Below, one piece after another: positions 8,926 through 19,503 of a stretch of 64,000 bases of DNA. Source of the stretch: Ruegeria sp. THAF33 (GTDB lineage: Bacteria; Pseudomonadota; Alphaproteobacteria; Rhodobacterales; Rhodobacteraceae); NCBI RefSeq assembly GCF_009363615.1, contig NZ_CP045384.1:990501-1054500 (forward strand), given 5' to 3'. The stretch's first letter is position 1; each line of letters starts with the position of its first letter. The position numbers were made by a program, and so were the translations under genes. The notes beneath the pieces are model-generated. The model had not been told where the DNA came from and ran no database searches. It saw only the letters and a list, made by a program, of their open reading frames with translations.

Positions 8926-10329
8926 TTGGCGGATCAATCGGCAGGCAAAGCGGTGTTTCTGAGCGGCAGTCTGATGCTGCATGTGACACGCATGTCATTG
9001 ACCACCAGCATTGGCCTGATGGCCATTTTTGCCGTCGACTTTGTCGATATGATCTTCATCTCGATGTTGGGCAACGATGCGCTTGCGGCGGCGGTGGGCT
9101 ATGCCGGTACGCTGCTGTTTTTCACCAACGCGATTAATATCGGATTGTCGATTTCCGCCGGGGCGCTGGTTGCTCGCGAACTCGGGGCCGGGCGGGCTGA
9201 ACAGGCAAGACACTACGCGTCCAGCGTGGCCGTTATTGGGCTGATTGCCGGGCTGACGACCTCGGGACTGGTCTTGTTTAACCTCAGCTACCTGCTGTCC
9301 TTGCTTGGTGCGGAAGGAGAGGTTCTGAGGCTGGCGACGCGTTATGTGTCGATCATCCTTCCGACCATGTTCGTGATGTCCATTGCGATGACGGCGATGG
9401 CCGTGCTGCGCGCTCATGGCGATGCGCGGAGGTCAATGATGGCCACGATCTACGGCGGAGTGGTGAATGCAGTTCTGGACCCGATACTGATCTTTGCGGT
9501 CGGGCTGGGGCTGGATGGCGCCGCTATCGCCTCGGTCCTGGCGCGGCTGTGCATGCTGGGGGCGGCGTTGTGGCCAGCGCATCGGGTGCATCGGGGATTT
9601 GCGCGCCCTTCACTGAAGCAGGTTGCAAAGGATTTGCGCCCCGTGCGGGCGATTGCAATTCCAGCGGTTCTGACAAATGTCGCCACGCCGATCGGCAATG
9701 CAATCGTTGTGCGGGAAATCGCGCAATATGGAACGGACGCGGTTGCGGGCATGGCGGTGATCGGGCGCCTTTTGCCGGTGGCGTTTTCGGTTATCTTCGC
9801 TCTGTCCGGCGCGATAGGGCCAATCATCGGACAGAATTTTGGTGCCGAAAAGTTCGATCGCGTGCGTGCTGCCTTTCTGGCAGGGATCAAGTTCACCGCC
9901 ATTTATGTCGTTTGCATGTCGGCCATTTTGTTTTTGCTGCGCGCACCGATTGCGGATCTGTTTGCTGCCGAAGGCGAAACCCGCAGTCTGATCTATCTGT
10001 TCTGCGGCCCGTTGGCTTTGGCTTCGTTCTTCAATGGCGTGATCTTCGTGACAAATGCCAGCTTCAACAATCTGGGGCATCCGGTCTATTCCACATGGAT
10101 AAACTGGGGTCGTCACACTATCGGCACTTGGGTTTTCGCGACGATTGGTTCACAGATCGCCGGCGCATCCGGCGTTCTGCTGGGGCAGGCGTTTGGAGGC
10201 GTCATCTTTGCAGTCATAGGCTGGGTTATGGTCGCGCGGGTCGTGGCGCGGTTGGAGCGCTCGCAAGCGCTCGAGCCTTTTTCAGATCAAGGTCGGCTTC
10301 ATTCGCTGTTCGGGCGTCGCGGCTGGTGA
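8926..10329 (+). CDS. MATE family efflux transporter
   Basis: A multidrug/toxin exporter of about 467 residues with around twelve membrane segments and the repeated MATE halves (for example MLGNDALAAAVGYAG and GAIGPIIGQNFGAEKFDRVRAAF). It would expel organic cations in exchange for H+ or Na+. No ATG precedes the first membrane helix; the most plausible start is the TTG at 8926 (reading MADQSAGKAVFLSGSLM), with another TTG at 8866 and an internal ATG at 8974. It converges on the M56 peptidase gene 10 bases away. Substrate unknown. Confidence 0.8.
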   Translation: MADQSAGKAVFLSGSLMLHVTRMSLTTSIGLMAIFAVDFVDMIFISMLGNDALAAAVGYAGTLLFFTNAINIGLSISAGALVARELGAGRAEQARHYASSVAVIGLIAGLTTSGLVLFNLSYLLSLLGAEGEVLRLATRYVSIILPTMFVMSIAMTAMAVLRAHGDARRSMMATIYGGVVNAVLDPILIFAVGLGLDGAAIASVLARLCMLGAALWPAHRVHRGFARPSLKQVAKDLRPVRAIAIPAVLTNVATPIGNAIVVREIAQYGTDAVAGMAVIGRLLPVAFSVIFALSGAIGPIIGQNFGAEKFDRVRAAFLAGIKFTAIYVVCMSAILFLLRAPIADLFAAEGETRSLIYLFCGPLALASFFNGVIFVTNASFNNLGHPVYSTWINWGRHTIGTWVFATIGSQIAGASGVLLGQAFGGVIFAVIGWVMVARVVARLERSQALEPFSDQGRLHSLFGRRGW

Positions 10330-10339
10330 TCAGGTCGGA

Positions 10340-11437
10340 TCAGTTCCCCTGATTGCGCGCTTCCAGCCGTTCCAGATTGACCACGGTTGACAGCATCAGG
10401 CGGTCATGGCTCCAATCCTGCGTTTGCTGGATCGACGCAGACCCCAATGCAAGAAGGGTGGCGAAGGTCAATGCCATCCCCAGGAACAGAGCGGGCAGGG
10501 TAGGCACCGCCGGTTGTGCATCGGTCAATGCAAGCACGCGCTGACGCAGCACGCGCTTGGCCTTGCCGCCCGTCACAAACGCAACATTCAGAACACGAGG
10601 ATTGTTTGCCGAGATCGTACGCGCGCAATAATCCAGCAGGCAAGCCGTGTATTCGCGCGCGTCGATCCGTTTGCGGGCCACCACGGACTGGTCACATGCC
10701 AGTTCACGCAAGCGGCCGAACTGATATTTGAGCATCAAATAGGCTGGGTTCCAGAACAACAGCGGGCGCAGCATTTCAAAGCCCAGTTCCCATTCCACGT
10801 CACCCGCGCGAACATGCTGAAGCTCGTGCGCCAACGCAAAGCGCAGTTCGTGCGGGGTATCCAGCAGGTGGCTTGGCAGAACGACATGGCGACGGCGCAA
10901 TCCGCGCACGGCGAACGGAACGGTGATGCGATCCGAAAGACGGATGTCAACCTTGGCCGACTGCCGCCAAAGAAAGCTGGATTTGACTGTCTGACGGATC
11001 ATCGCCGCGTCCCGCAGAGCACGGGCCGCAAACACGGCGGCGACCAAAACAAGCAGCGTCACAAGGGCAGTGATCACCGGCTGTTGCCCCGACAACGCAA
11101 GATCCACCCACCGTTCACGGGTGTTCAGCAAGGCCTCGAACTGGGTGGCGGGCATGGCGATATCGCCGCGCAGATAGGCGGCAACGGCGATGTCGCCAAG
11201 CGCCATGGCGCTGCCCGGCCATGCATAAGAGGCGAGTGATGACACGCCAAACGCAAGAAACGGGCTGATCAGAACGCACACGCACAGCGCCTTGAGCGCA
11301 CGCAACTGCGCGACATAGCTGTGGCGCAGGGCTGTTCGGGTCAGGGCTGCGCGGGCCGCCAGCCAGATGACGGCTGACAAGGCCAGCACGATGTTGAGTT
11401 CGATAAATGTGTCGAGAACCGGTCTAACCGCTGTCAT
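10340..11437 (-). CDS. M56 family (BlaR1/MecR1-type) membrane zinc peptidase
   Basis: A 365-residue protein with about three hydrophobic segments in its first 140 residues and a zinc-protease motif HELQH at 204-208. It is the signalling protease of a BlaR1/BlaI-like system, cleaving the partner repressor after a signal. The penicillin-binding sensor domain of true BlaR1 (about 585-600 residues) is missing, so its signal is unknown. The start overlaps the upstream BlaI-like gene by 14 bases, giving the usual repressor-protease pair. No beta-lactamase gene is nearby. Confidence 0.85.
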   Translation of the reverse strand: MTAVRPVLDTFIELNIVLALSAVIWLAARAALTRTALRHSYVAQLRALKALCVCVLISPFLAFGVSSLASYAWPGSAMALGDIAVAAYLRGDIAMPATQFEALLNTRERWVDLALSGQQPVITALVTLLVLVAAVFAARALRDAAMIRQTVKSSFLWRQSAKVDIRLSDRITVPFAVRGLRRRHVVLPSHLLDTPHELRFALAHELQHVRAGDVEWELGFEMLRPLLFWNPAYLMLKYQFGRLRELACDQSVVARKRIDAREYTACLLDYCARTISANNPRVLNVAFVTGGKAKRVLRQRVLALTDAQPAVPTLPALFLGMALTFATLLALGSASIQQTQDWSHDRLMLSTVVNLERLEARNQGN

Positions 11438-11837
11438 TTTGCAGTCTCCTTTCTACCAGTGCTCGAATTTCCTCCAGGTCGGCTTCGCTCAGCCCCGCAT
11501 CATCGACAAGCCGGGCCACCAGTGTGGCGGGTGTGTCGTCAAATAGAGTGCGGGACAGGTTTTGCAGAGAACGGGCCTGATATCTGTCCTTTTCCAGAAG
11601 CGGCTTATAGATCAGGGTCTTTCCTGTCTTGCGGCTTTCCACAAAACCTTTCTCGTCCAGAATACGCAGGATCGTGGCACCGGATGTATAGGCCAGATTG
11701 CGTTCCGAAGGCAGGCGGTCCAGGACATCTCGCACCGAGCCTTGCCCGAGGGCCCAGAGCTCGTTCATGAACTCCAGTTCAACCTCGGTCAGCAGATTTG
11801 TTGTCTTTTTCTTTCGCATCGATCTCGGTGTTGTCAT
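11424..11837 (-). CDS. BlaI/MecI/CopY family repressor
   Basis: A winged-helix repressor of 137 residues from the ATG at 11837; longer in-frame extensions upstream look non-coding. The N-terminal half (LTEVELEFMNELWALGQGSVRDVL and TSGATILRILDEKGFV) is the BlaI DNA-binding fold, and the C-terminal half is the dimerisation and protease-target region. It overlaps the downstream M56 peptidase gene. It likely represses its own operon; what it senses is not evident. Confidence 0.85.
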   Translation of the reverse strand: MTTPRSMRKKKTTNLLTEVELEFMNELWALGQGSVRDVLDRLPSERNLAYTSGATILRILDEKGFVESRKTGKTLIYKPLLEKDRYQARSLQNLSRTLFDDTPATLVARLVDDAGLSEADLEEIRALVERRLQNDSG

Positions 11838-11884
11838 GTTTAGTATGCCTGCCAGACAAGCATCCTTTCGCGATTTCTCAAAGT

Positions 11885-12294
11885 CTAAACTTTCCAGAAC
11901 ACAAAAACGCCCCAGCCGATAGACAGGAAAAGAGGTGTCCATACCGGCTGCCCGACAATGCCCAGCCATGCGAGGAAGATATAGGCGGACCCCAGAAGGG
12001 TGATGAAAAGCCGATCGCCCAATGTGGTTGTCAGCCCCAGTACACCGCGCCGTTCTATGCCATCGCGATACTTGAAGCCCTCAAGAACGCCAATCAGTGC
12101 GATGGCCGAAAAGATGCCGACAAATACGGCAAGTGTCGCCGGGGTCCAGGCCATCCAGAAATCGGGCCACAGTGGCGCAGTCCAGGAAAAGCCTTTTTCC
12201 TCTTGCTGGCCGACACTGCCCCATCCGGCCTGCTGGGCAAAGGTCGTAGAAGGAAGGAAAAGAAGGATGAGAAGAAGTTTACGCATATCAAACC

Positions 12295-12298
<4 letters not shown>
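11885..12298 (-). CDS. glpU: DUF2160 small membrane protein of the glycerol importer (GlpU-like)
   Basis: A 137-residue protein with a signal-like N-terminus and about three further hydrophobic segments (LAVFVGIFSAIALIGVL and LFITLLGSAYIFLAWLGIV). It matches the DUF2160 protein that accompanies glycerol ABC importers in rhizobia (glpU of glpSTPQUV). Translation begins at a GTG at 12298 that overlaps the glpQ stop, with an ATG at 12286 as the alternative. It is the last gene of the operon. Its biochemical role is not known. Confidence 0.75.
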
Positions 12299-13088
<790 letters not shown>

Positions 13089-13092
<4 letters not shown>

Positions 13093-13952
13093 TGCGCGTC
13101 ATCCTTTGTCATGAGGGTGTAGAAGAGCCACGAAACCAGCAGCGTGATGGCGAAATAGATCAGGCTCATCGCAGCCGCAGGGCCAAGGTCGAACTGCCCC
13201 AGCGCGATTTTCACAAGGTCGATCGACAGCAGGGTGGTCGAGTTGCCGGGCCCACCGCCGGTCAGCACGAACGGCTCGGTATAGATGTTGAAACTGTCCA
13301 TGAACCGCAGCAGGACCGCGATCGTCAGAACCGTCTTCATCTTGGGTAGCTGGATGTAGCGGAACACCGACCATGGGCTTGCGCCGTCGATCTTGGCCGC
13401 CTGATAGTAGGCGTCCGGGATCGACACGAGGCCTGCATAGCACAGCAACACGACCAGCGACGTCCAGTGCCAGACATCCATAACGATGACGGTGATCCAG
13501 GCCGAAAGCGGCTGTTGCGTCATGTCATAGTTGATGCCCAGAACGTCATTCAGGAAATATCCCAACAGACCGATTTTGGGCAGGGTGAAGATGTTCCACA
13601 TGGACCCAACGACGTTCCACGGGATCAGCATCGGCAGGGCCATCAGCACCAGGCAGACAGGCACCCAGAAACCTTTGCGCGGCATCGACAGGGCCACGAT
13701 GATGCCAAGAGGCACTTCGATGATCAGGATCAGGAAAGTAAACAGGAACTGTCGTCCAAGTGCGGCCTGAAACCGGTCCGACCGCAGGATCTGTTCGAAC
13801 CAACCCAGGCCTTCCCAGAAAAACTGGTTGTTGCCAAAGGTTTCCTGCACCGAATAGTTGACCACCGTCATCATCGGCACCAGCGCGTTGAACGCGACCA
13901 GTGCCAGCACGGGCAGGACAAAGAACCACGCTTTTTGATTTTCTGTTCTCAT
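13089..13952 (-). CDS. glpP: Glycerol ABC transporter permease 1
   Basis: A MalF-type permease of 287 residues. The start is taken at 13952 because its ATG overlaps the glpT stop (ATGA); an in-frame extension to 13979 is possible but less likely. It has about six membrane helices, and the EAA loop reads SIPDAYYQAAKIDGASPWSVF. It acts with GlpQ. Confidence 0.85.
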
Positions 13953-15025
13953 TGGGCCCGCTCCTCGGTTGCGATCCACCCGTCGCGGTAGACGCGGGAT
14001 TGTTCGGGTTTGAATTGCAGGAAAACCTGTGATCCGGGTTCGGGCACGCTGTGTTCGGTCACGGCCTTGAGGGCGGTATTGCCGACCATCGCGCTGACCA
14101 CAAAGTGGCGACCGATGTCGGAAACCTTGGTCACATGCGCCGGGATGCCGGTCTCGCCGAAGCCGACATATTCCGGGCGAATACCCAGATCGGTACGGCC
14201 GCCATCACCGTGAATGGGACCTTCCAGCATGACTTCGTGCCCTTCGAACAGGGCGCGGTCGCCGCGCGCCTTGCAGGGCAGCACGTTCATACCGGGCGAG
14301 CCGATGAAATGGCCCACGAACGTGTGCTGCGGGCGCTCGAACAATTCGACCGGGGTGCCGATCTGCACCACTTCGCCCTCTTGCATCACCACGACCTCGT
14401 CCGCGAAGGTCAGGGCCTCGGTCTGGTCGTGGGTGACATAGATCATCGTCGCCTTGACGCGCTGGTGCAGTTCTTTCAGCTTGGACCGCAGCTTCCATTT
14501 CAGATGCGGGTCAATCACGGTCAGAGGTTCATCGAACATCACCGCGTTTACGTCGTCGCGGACCAGGCCGCGACCCATCGAGATTTTCTGCTTGTTGTCC
14601 GGGCTGAGGCCGCTGGCACGGGTGTTCAGCATGTCGGTGACATCCAGCATCTCGGCGATCGCATCGACGCGGCGCTTGATCGTCGCCGGATCGACGCCGC
14701 GGTTCTTCAGCGGAAAGGCCAAGTTCTCGCCCACGGTCATCGTGTCGTAGATCACCGGAAACTGAAACACCTGTGCGATGTTGCGCTGATCGGGGGGCAG
14801 GGCGGTCACGTCACGGTCGTCGAACAGGATCTGCCCTTCGGACGGGGTCAGCAGGCCCGAGATGATGTTGAGCAGCGTGGACTTGCCGCAGCCTGACGGC
14901 CCCAGCAAGGCATAGGCCCCGCCATCACGCCAGGTCACGTCGATTTCCTTCAACGCATAATCCTCGGGGCCTTTTGGCGACGGCATGTAGCTGTGGCGGA
15001 GGTTCGAAAGTTTGATCTGTGCCAT
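13949..15025 (-). CDS. glpT: Glycerol ABC transporter ATPase with degenerate signature motif
   Basis: A 358-residue MalK/UgpC-type ATPase. Walker A GPSGCGKS (42-49), Walker B MFDEP (D165, E166) and H-loop histidine H199 are all intact. The ABC signature, normally LSGGQ, is LSPDN at 140-144, and the D-loop reads TVID. The partner GlpS has a normal signature but lacks the H-loop histidine, so the pair should form one working and one dead ATP site. A regulatory C-terminal domain follows from about residue 230. It begins one base after the glpS stop. Confidence 0.88.
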   Translation of the reverse strand: MAQIKLSNLRHSYMPSPKGPEDYALKEIDVTWRDGGAYALLGPSGCGKSTLLNIISGLLTPSEGQILFDDRDVTALPPDQRNIAQVFQFPVIYDTMTVGENLAFPLKNRGVDPATIKRRVDAIAEMLDVTDMLNTRASGLSPDNKQKISMGRGLVRDDVNAVMFDEPLTVIDPHLKWKLRSKLKELHQRVKATMIYVTHDQTEALTFADEVVVMQEGEVVQIGTPVELFERPQHTFVGHFIGSPGMNVLPCKARGDRALFEGHEVMLEGPIHGDGGRTDLGIRPEYVGFGETGIPAHVTKVSDIGRHFVVSAMVGNTALKAVTEHSVPEPGSQVFLQFKPEQSRVYRDGWIATEERAQ

Positions 15026-15026
15026 G

Positions 15027-16076
15027 TCAGGCCACCCTTTTGCCGTCTTGGCCGAAATACCGGCAATGGGCCGGGTTCATGAAGAATGTGTGGTCCTCGC
15101 CCACCTGATAGGGATGGACTCCGGCGGCCAGCGACACCCAGGCGTCCTCGCCATGCCGAAAATGCGCGCTGGAATCCGAACCCGAAAGCTCGGTCACGAT
15201 CACGCGGCCGGTCAGTTCCACGTCCGCGTCAGACGTCCGGAACGGCGTCACGCGATGCGGCCGCACCGCGACCATGTAATCTCCGTCGGCCATGTCGGTA
15301 ACGGCCCAGCCACCTCCACCGGCCAGTTGCGCCTGCGCAGCGGAAACGGTGATGCGTGCGACATTGATCGGCGGGTCCGAAAAGACCCGCGCGGCGGCGA
15401 TGTTCTCGGGGTTGCGATAGATGTCAGCGGTTGGCCCGAACTGGGTCACGCGGCCATCTTCCATCAGGGCGGTGTAGCCGCCCAGCAGCAGCGCCTCTTC
15501 GGGCTCGGACGTGGCATAGACCACCACGGCCCCGCGACCTGCGAACAGGTCGGGCAGCTGCTCGCGCAGTTCTTCACGCAGTTTGTAGTCGAGGTTGGCC
15601 AGCGGTTCGTCAAGGAACACGGCGCGGCTTTCTTTGGCAATGGCACGCGCCAGCGCGGTACGTTGTTGTTGCCCCCCCGACAGTTCGTGCGGGCGGCGGT
15701 GCAGCATCGGGCGCAGTTGCAGCAGGTCGGCGGCCTCTTCCACGCGGCCTTCGATCTCGGATTGCGCCATGCCTGCCACACGCAGGGGCGAGGCGATGTT
15801 GTCGAATACGGTCATATGTGGGTAGTTCACGAAGAACTGGTGCACGAGGCTGATTTTTCGCTTTTGCGTATTCAGCCGTGTGACGTCCTGCCCATCCATC
15901 AGGACCTTGCCCGAGGCGATCGGGTCCAGACCAGCCATCATCTTGATCAGAGAGGTCTTGCCCGAGCCCGTCGCGCCCAGCAGCACGTTGAAGTGGCCTG
16001 TTTGAAGGGTCAGGTTTGTGGGCTTGATATGGATGACGTTGCCGACCCTTTTGGTCGCGTCTTGAAGTTCGATCAT
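15027..16076 (-). CDS. glpS: Glycerol ABC transporter ATPase lacking the H-loop histidine
   Basis: A 349-residue MalK-type ATPase starting at the ATG at 16076; the in-frame extension to 16229 is non-coding and crosses the glpV end. Walker A GATGSGKT (34-41), signature LSGGQQQR (132-139) and Walker B FLDEP (154-158) are canonical. At the switch position where MalK has the histidine of YVTHDQ this protein has YATSEP (S190), so the H-loop histidine is replaced by serine. It is the second gene after the binding protein. Confidence 0.88.
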   Translation of the reverse strand: MIELQDATKRVGNVIHIKPTNLTLQTGHFNVLLGATGSGKTSLIKMMAGLDPIASGKVLMDGQDVTRLNTQKRKISLVHQFFVNYPHMTVFDNIASPLRVAGMAQSEIEGRVEEAADLLQLRPMLHRRPHELSGGQQQRTALARAIAKESRAVFLDEPLANLDYKLREELREQLPDLFAGRGAVVVYATSEPEEALLLGGYTALMEDGRVTQFGPTADIYRNPENIAAARVFSDPPINVARITVSAAQAQLAGGGGWAVTDMADGDYMVAVRPHRVTPFRTSDADVELTGRVIVTELSGSDSSAHFRHGEDAWVSLAAGVHPYQVGEDHTFFMNPAHCRYFGQDGKRVA

Positions 16077-16121
16077 GTCCGTGGGTTCCGGTCCTTCAGT
16101 GCAATGCACTGGTCTTGAGGT

Positions 16122-16145
16122 GGGGGTGCCTGACGCGGCACCCCC
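16122..16145 (-). terminator. Hairpin between glpV and glpS
   Basis: A perfect 9-bp inverted repeat (GGGGGTGCC / GGCACCCCC on the plus strand) with a 6-base loop lies just after the glpV stop. There is no T-run, so it more likely stabilises the glpV message or attenuates than fully terminates. Confidence 0.6.
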
Positions 16146-16158
16146 GGGTTTCAACGGC

Positions 16159-17898
16159 TTACTTTGACTGCCAGCGCTGAACCAGTTCGTCATAGTTGAC
16201 GGTCTGGCCCTGCGGCTTTTCGTTCTCAAGCTTGGCCTTGGGTGAGCCCGGCTTTTCCAGCCAGAAAGATGGGTCTTGCGGCTCGTTCAGGCGCGGACCA
16301 CAGCCGCCGTAGACACCGGCGCTTTCATCCGCGGCCTGCATCCGGGCCATAGTGATGTCCATCTCTTCTGCCAGACGATCCATCGCCTCTTGCGGGGTGA
16401 AGGCGCCCGAGTTCACGTCACCGATCTGCTGCCACCAGATCTGGGCCAGCTTCGGATAATCCGGCACGTTGATGCCAGTCGGCGACCATGCCACGCGGTC
16501 AGGCGAGCGGTAGAACTCGACCAGACCACCCAGCTTGGGTGCGCGTTCGGTGAACGACTCGTGGTTGACCGAGCTGTCGCGGATGAAGGTCAGACCCACA
16601 TGGGACTTCTTCACGTCGACAGTTTTGGAGGTCACGAACTGGGCATAAAGCCAGGCTGCCTGGGCACGATCCGAGGGGGTCGATTTGAGGAACGTCCAGG
16701 ACCCCACGTCTTGGTAGCCAACCTTCTGGCCTTCTTCCCAATAGGGGCCGTGCGGGCTGGGCGCCATCCGCCACAGCGGCGTGCCTTCGTCATCCACGGT
16801 GTTGTTGCCTTCGGACTTCGGCTTGACCATGTCGGCGGTGAAGGCCGTGTACCAGAAGATCTGCTGGGCCACGTTGCCCTGGCTAAGTGCCGGCAGTGAT
16901 TGGTAGAAGTCATAAGACGCGGCACCCGGAGGCGCATAGGCCCGCAGCCATTCGTCCCATTTCCGGATCGCATAGACCGCGGCCGGACCGTTTGCAGCAC
17001 CACCGCGCGACACCGAAGCGCCAACAGGGTTACAGGTGCCCGCTTCCATGCGGATGCCCCATTCGTCGACAGGCACACCGTTCGGTTCGCCCTTGTCGCC
17101 GGCACCGGCCATCGACAGCCAGGCATCGGTCATGCGCCATCCGAGGTCGGGCGCGCGCTTGCCGTAATCCATGTGGCCGTAGATCGTGGTACCATCGACT
17201 TCTTTCACATCATTGGTGAAGAACTCGGCGATATCTTCATACGCGGACCAGTTGACCGGAACGCCCAGATCATAGCCGTACTTTTCTTTGAACGCGGCTT
17301 TGTTCGCCTCATCATCGAACCAGTCCTTGCGGAACCAGTAAAGGTTCGCAAACTGCTGATCGGGCAGCTGATACAGCTTGCCGTCCGGTCCGGTGGTGAA
17401 CTGAATGCCCATGAAGTCATCCAGATCCAGCGTCGGCGAAGTCGTCGCGGCCCAGTCACCGCCCATCATGTCCGTCAGCGGATAGGCCAGCTGCAAACGC
17501 GAATGGGTGCCGATCAGGTCACTGTCGTTGACATAGCCGTCATACAGGTTCCGACCCGTTTGCATTTGGGTTTGAACGGCCTGAACCACTTCACCTTCAC
17601 CCAGAATCTGGTGGTTGACCTTGATACCGGTGATTTCCTCGAACGCCTTGGTCAGCACCTCGGATTCGTAGGAATGTGTCGGGATACCTTCGGACAGGAC
17701 GTTGATTTCCATACCTGCGTAAGGCTGTGCAGCTTCGATGAACCACTGCATCTCGGCCATCTGTTCGTCTTTCGACAAGGTCGATGGCTGGAATTCGTCG
17801 TCGATCCAACGTTGTGCTGCGGCTTCGTCGGCCCAAGCAGGACCGTGCCCCGCAATGACGGCAGCCGCCGCCACTGCGGAAAGTAGATGTCTCCGCAT
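16159..17898 (-). CDS. glpV: Glycerol ABC transporter substrate-binding protein
   Basis: A large extracellular solute-binding protein of 579 residues from the ATG at 17898, which has a strong ribosome site (GGGAGGAGA) and begins a signal peptide (MRRHLLSAVAAAAVIAGHGPAWA). Size and sequence fit the GlpV family of glycerol-binding proteins, which are longer than maltose-binding proteins. It is the first gene of the operon, unlike rhizobial glpSTPQUV where it is last. No glpR, glpK or glpD lies next to it. Ligand assignment rests on family and operon. Confidence 0.85.
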   Translation of the reverse strand: MRRHLLSAVAAAAVIAGHGPAWADEAAAQRWIDDEFQPSTLSKDEQMAEMQWFIEAAQPYAGMEINVLSEGIPTHSYESEVLTKAFEEITGIKVNHQILGEGEVVQAVQTQMQTGRNLYDGYVNDSDLIGTHSRLQLAYPLTDMMGGDWAATTSPTLDLDDFMGIQFTTGPDGKLYQLPDQQFANLYWFRKDWFDDEANKAAFKEKYGYDLGVPVNWSAYEDIAEFFTNDVKEVDGTTIYGHMDYGKRAPDLGWRMTDAWLSMAGAGDKGEPNGVPVDEWGIRMEAGTCNPVGASVSRGGAANGPAAVYAIRKWDEWLRAYAPPGAASYDFYQSLPALSQGNVAQQIFWYTAFTADMVKPKSEGNNTVDDEGTPLWRMAPSPHGPYWEEGQKVGYQDVGSWTFLKSTPSDRAQAAWLYAQFVTSKTVDVKKSHVGLTFIRDSSVNHESFTERAPKLGGLVEFYRSPDRVAWSPTGINVPDYPKLAQIWWQQIGDVNSGAFTPQEAMDRLAEEMDITMARMQAADESAGVYGGCGPRLNEPQDPSFWLEKPGSPKAKLENEKPQGQTVNYDELVQRWQSK

Positions 17899-18141
17899 CT
17901 GTCTCCTCCCAAAATTATGGTTCTCCGGCGGAAACCGGATGACGGACAGCATCAGCGATTTCTTGCGTATGTGTCAAACTAAAAATTTAGTAATTGACGT
18001 TCAGGCATCCCGGAAGAGGTGGCGCTGAACTCGTTTGCCAATTTGTGAATTCGTTGTAAGCTAGGATTGTCATTGCAAAAATTACCGCTGAGACGTGCGG
18101 CGCGAATTACGAAAAACGACTTGGAACAGTGAGGATAGGCA

Positions 18142-19503
18142 ATGTCCCGAAGTCTGTTGAAGTACACGCGTGTTCTGGAAATCGTCGGGGACACAATCAA
18201 GGTCCGGGTTCCGATCCAGAACAAAGGAGAGCCGGCTGTCCGGTTCAACGACCTCGCTATGATCGAGACGGTGGATGGCCGAAAAACACTGGCCCAGACG
18301 ATCTTCATCGACCGGGATGTCGTCACGTTGCAGGTGTTTTCCGGCACCAAGGGCATATCGACCGAAGCAACGGCAACTTTTCTCGGGCACCCGATGCAGA
18401 CACCTTATTCGGCCAACATTCTGGGCCGCGTGTTTGATGGCGCCGGTGTGGCCATTGATGGAGGCCCCGACCTGTCTGCGGAACCGCACATCGATATTGG
18501 CGGACCGACCGTCAATCCGGCGGAACGCGCGGTTCCAAACAGAATGATCCGCACGGATGTGCCGATGATCGACGTGTTCAACACATTGGTCGAGAGCCAG
18601 AAAATTCCGATCTTCTCGGTTTCAGGCGAGCCATTCAACGCGTTCCTCAGCCGAATCGGTATTCAGGCCGACGCGGATATCGTGATCTTTGGCGGGCTGG
18701 GGCTGATTTTTGACGACTACCACACGTTTCGCACCTCGTTCGAAGATGCGGGTGTGTTTTCGCGCACCGTCATGTTCGTCAATCAGGCGATGGATCCTTT
18801 GGTCGAACGTCTGCTGGTGCCGGACATGGCATTGGCAGTGGCCGAGAAGTTCGCTGTGGAAGAGGGCAAACGCGTGCTGGTCCTGCTGACTGACATGACC
18901 GCCTATGCTGACGCAATGAAAGAGGTCGGCATCAGTCAGGAGAGGGTGCCATCTCAGCGCGGCTATATGGGGGACCTGTATTCGCAGCTTGCGCGCCGAT
19001 ACGAAAAAGCCTGTGACTATGCCAAAGGCGGGTCGGTCACGGTTCTGACCGTCACGACCATGCCCGGAAACGACGTGACCCACCCGGTGCCTGACAACAC
19101 CGGCTATATCACCGAAGGGCAGTTCTATCTGCATTCCGGCGTGATCGATCCGTTCGGCAGCCTGTCGCGCCTCAAGCAGAACGTGATCGGCAAGACCACC
19201 CGCGAAGATCATGGGCAGATCATGAACACTATGATTCGTTTCTATTCTGAAAGCCGCGATGCCGCGCAAAAACAGGCGATGGCCTTCGACCTGTCAGACT
19301 ATGATCACCAATTGCTGAAATTCGGCGGCCTGTTCCGGTCGCGGTTCATGGACATCAATGTTTCGATCCCGCTGGAAGAGGCGCTGGATCTGGGTTGGAA
19401 GACGCTGGCAGAGTGTTTTGCGCCGGAACAGTTGCTGATGAAGCAGGCATTGATCGACAAGTATTTCCCGAAGGATGCCAATGGCGCGGTTGCAGCTGAA
19501 TAA
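18142..19503 (+). CDS. V-type ATPase subunit B
   Basis: A 453-residue non-catalytic nucleotide-binding subunit of the V1 head. The usual landmarks are present: [38 protein letters not shown] and [20 protein letters not shown]. The ribosome site GAGG lies before the ATG. It is the first gene of a seven-gene operon and overlaps the D gene by 23 bases. It forms the A3B3 hexamer with the product of the last gene. Confidence 0.95.
   Translation: MSRSLLKYTRVLEIVGDTIKVRVPIQNKGEPAVRFNDLAMIETVDGRKTLAQTIFIDRDVVTLQVFSGTKGISTEATATFLGHPMQTPYSANILGRVFDGAGVAIDGGPDLSAEPHIDIGGPTVNPAERAVPNRMIRTDVPMIDVFNTLVESQKIPIFSVSGEPFNAFLSRIGIQADADIVIFGGLGLIFDDYHTFRTSFEDAGVFSRTVMFVNQAMDPLVERLLVPDMALAVAEKFAVEEGKRVLVLLTDMTAYADAMKEVGISQERVPSQRGYMGDLYSQLARRYEKACDYAKGGSVTVLTVTTMPGNDVTHPVPDNTGYITEGQFYLHSGVIDPFGSLSRLKQNVIGKTTREDHGQIMNTMIRFYSESRDAAQKQAMAFDLSDYDHQLLKFGGLFRSRFMDINVSIPLEEALDLGWKTLAECFAPEQLLMKQALIDKYFPKDANGAVAAE

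Noticed and set aside
10255..10281. Hairpin with T-run (GAGCGCT / AGCGCTC then GAGCCTTTTT)
   Set aside because: It lies inside the 3' end of the MATE coding frame, more than 45 bases before the stop, so a terminator role is doubtful.
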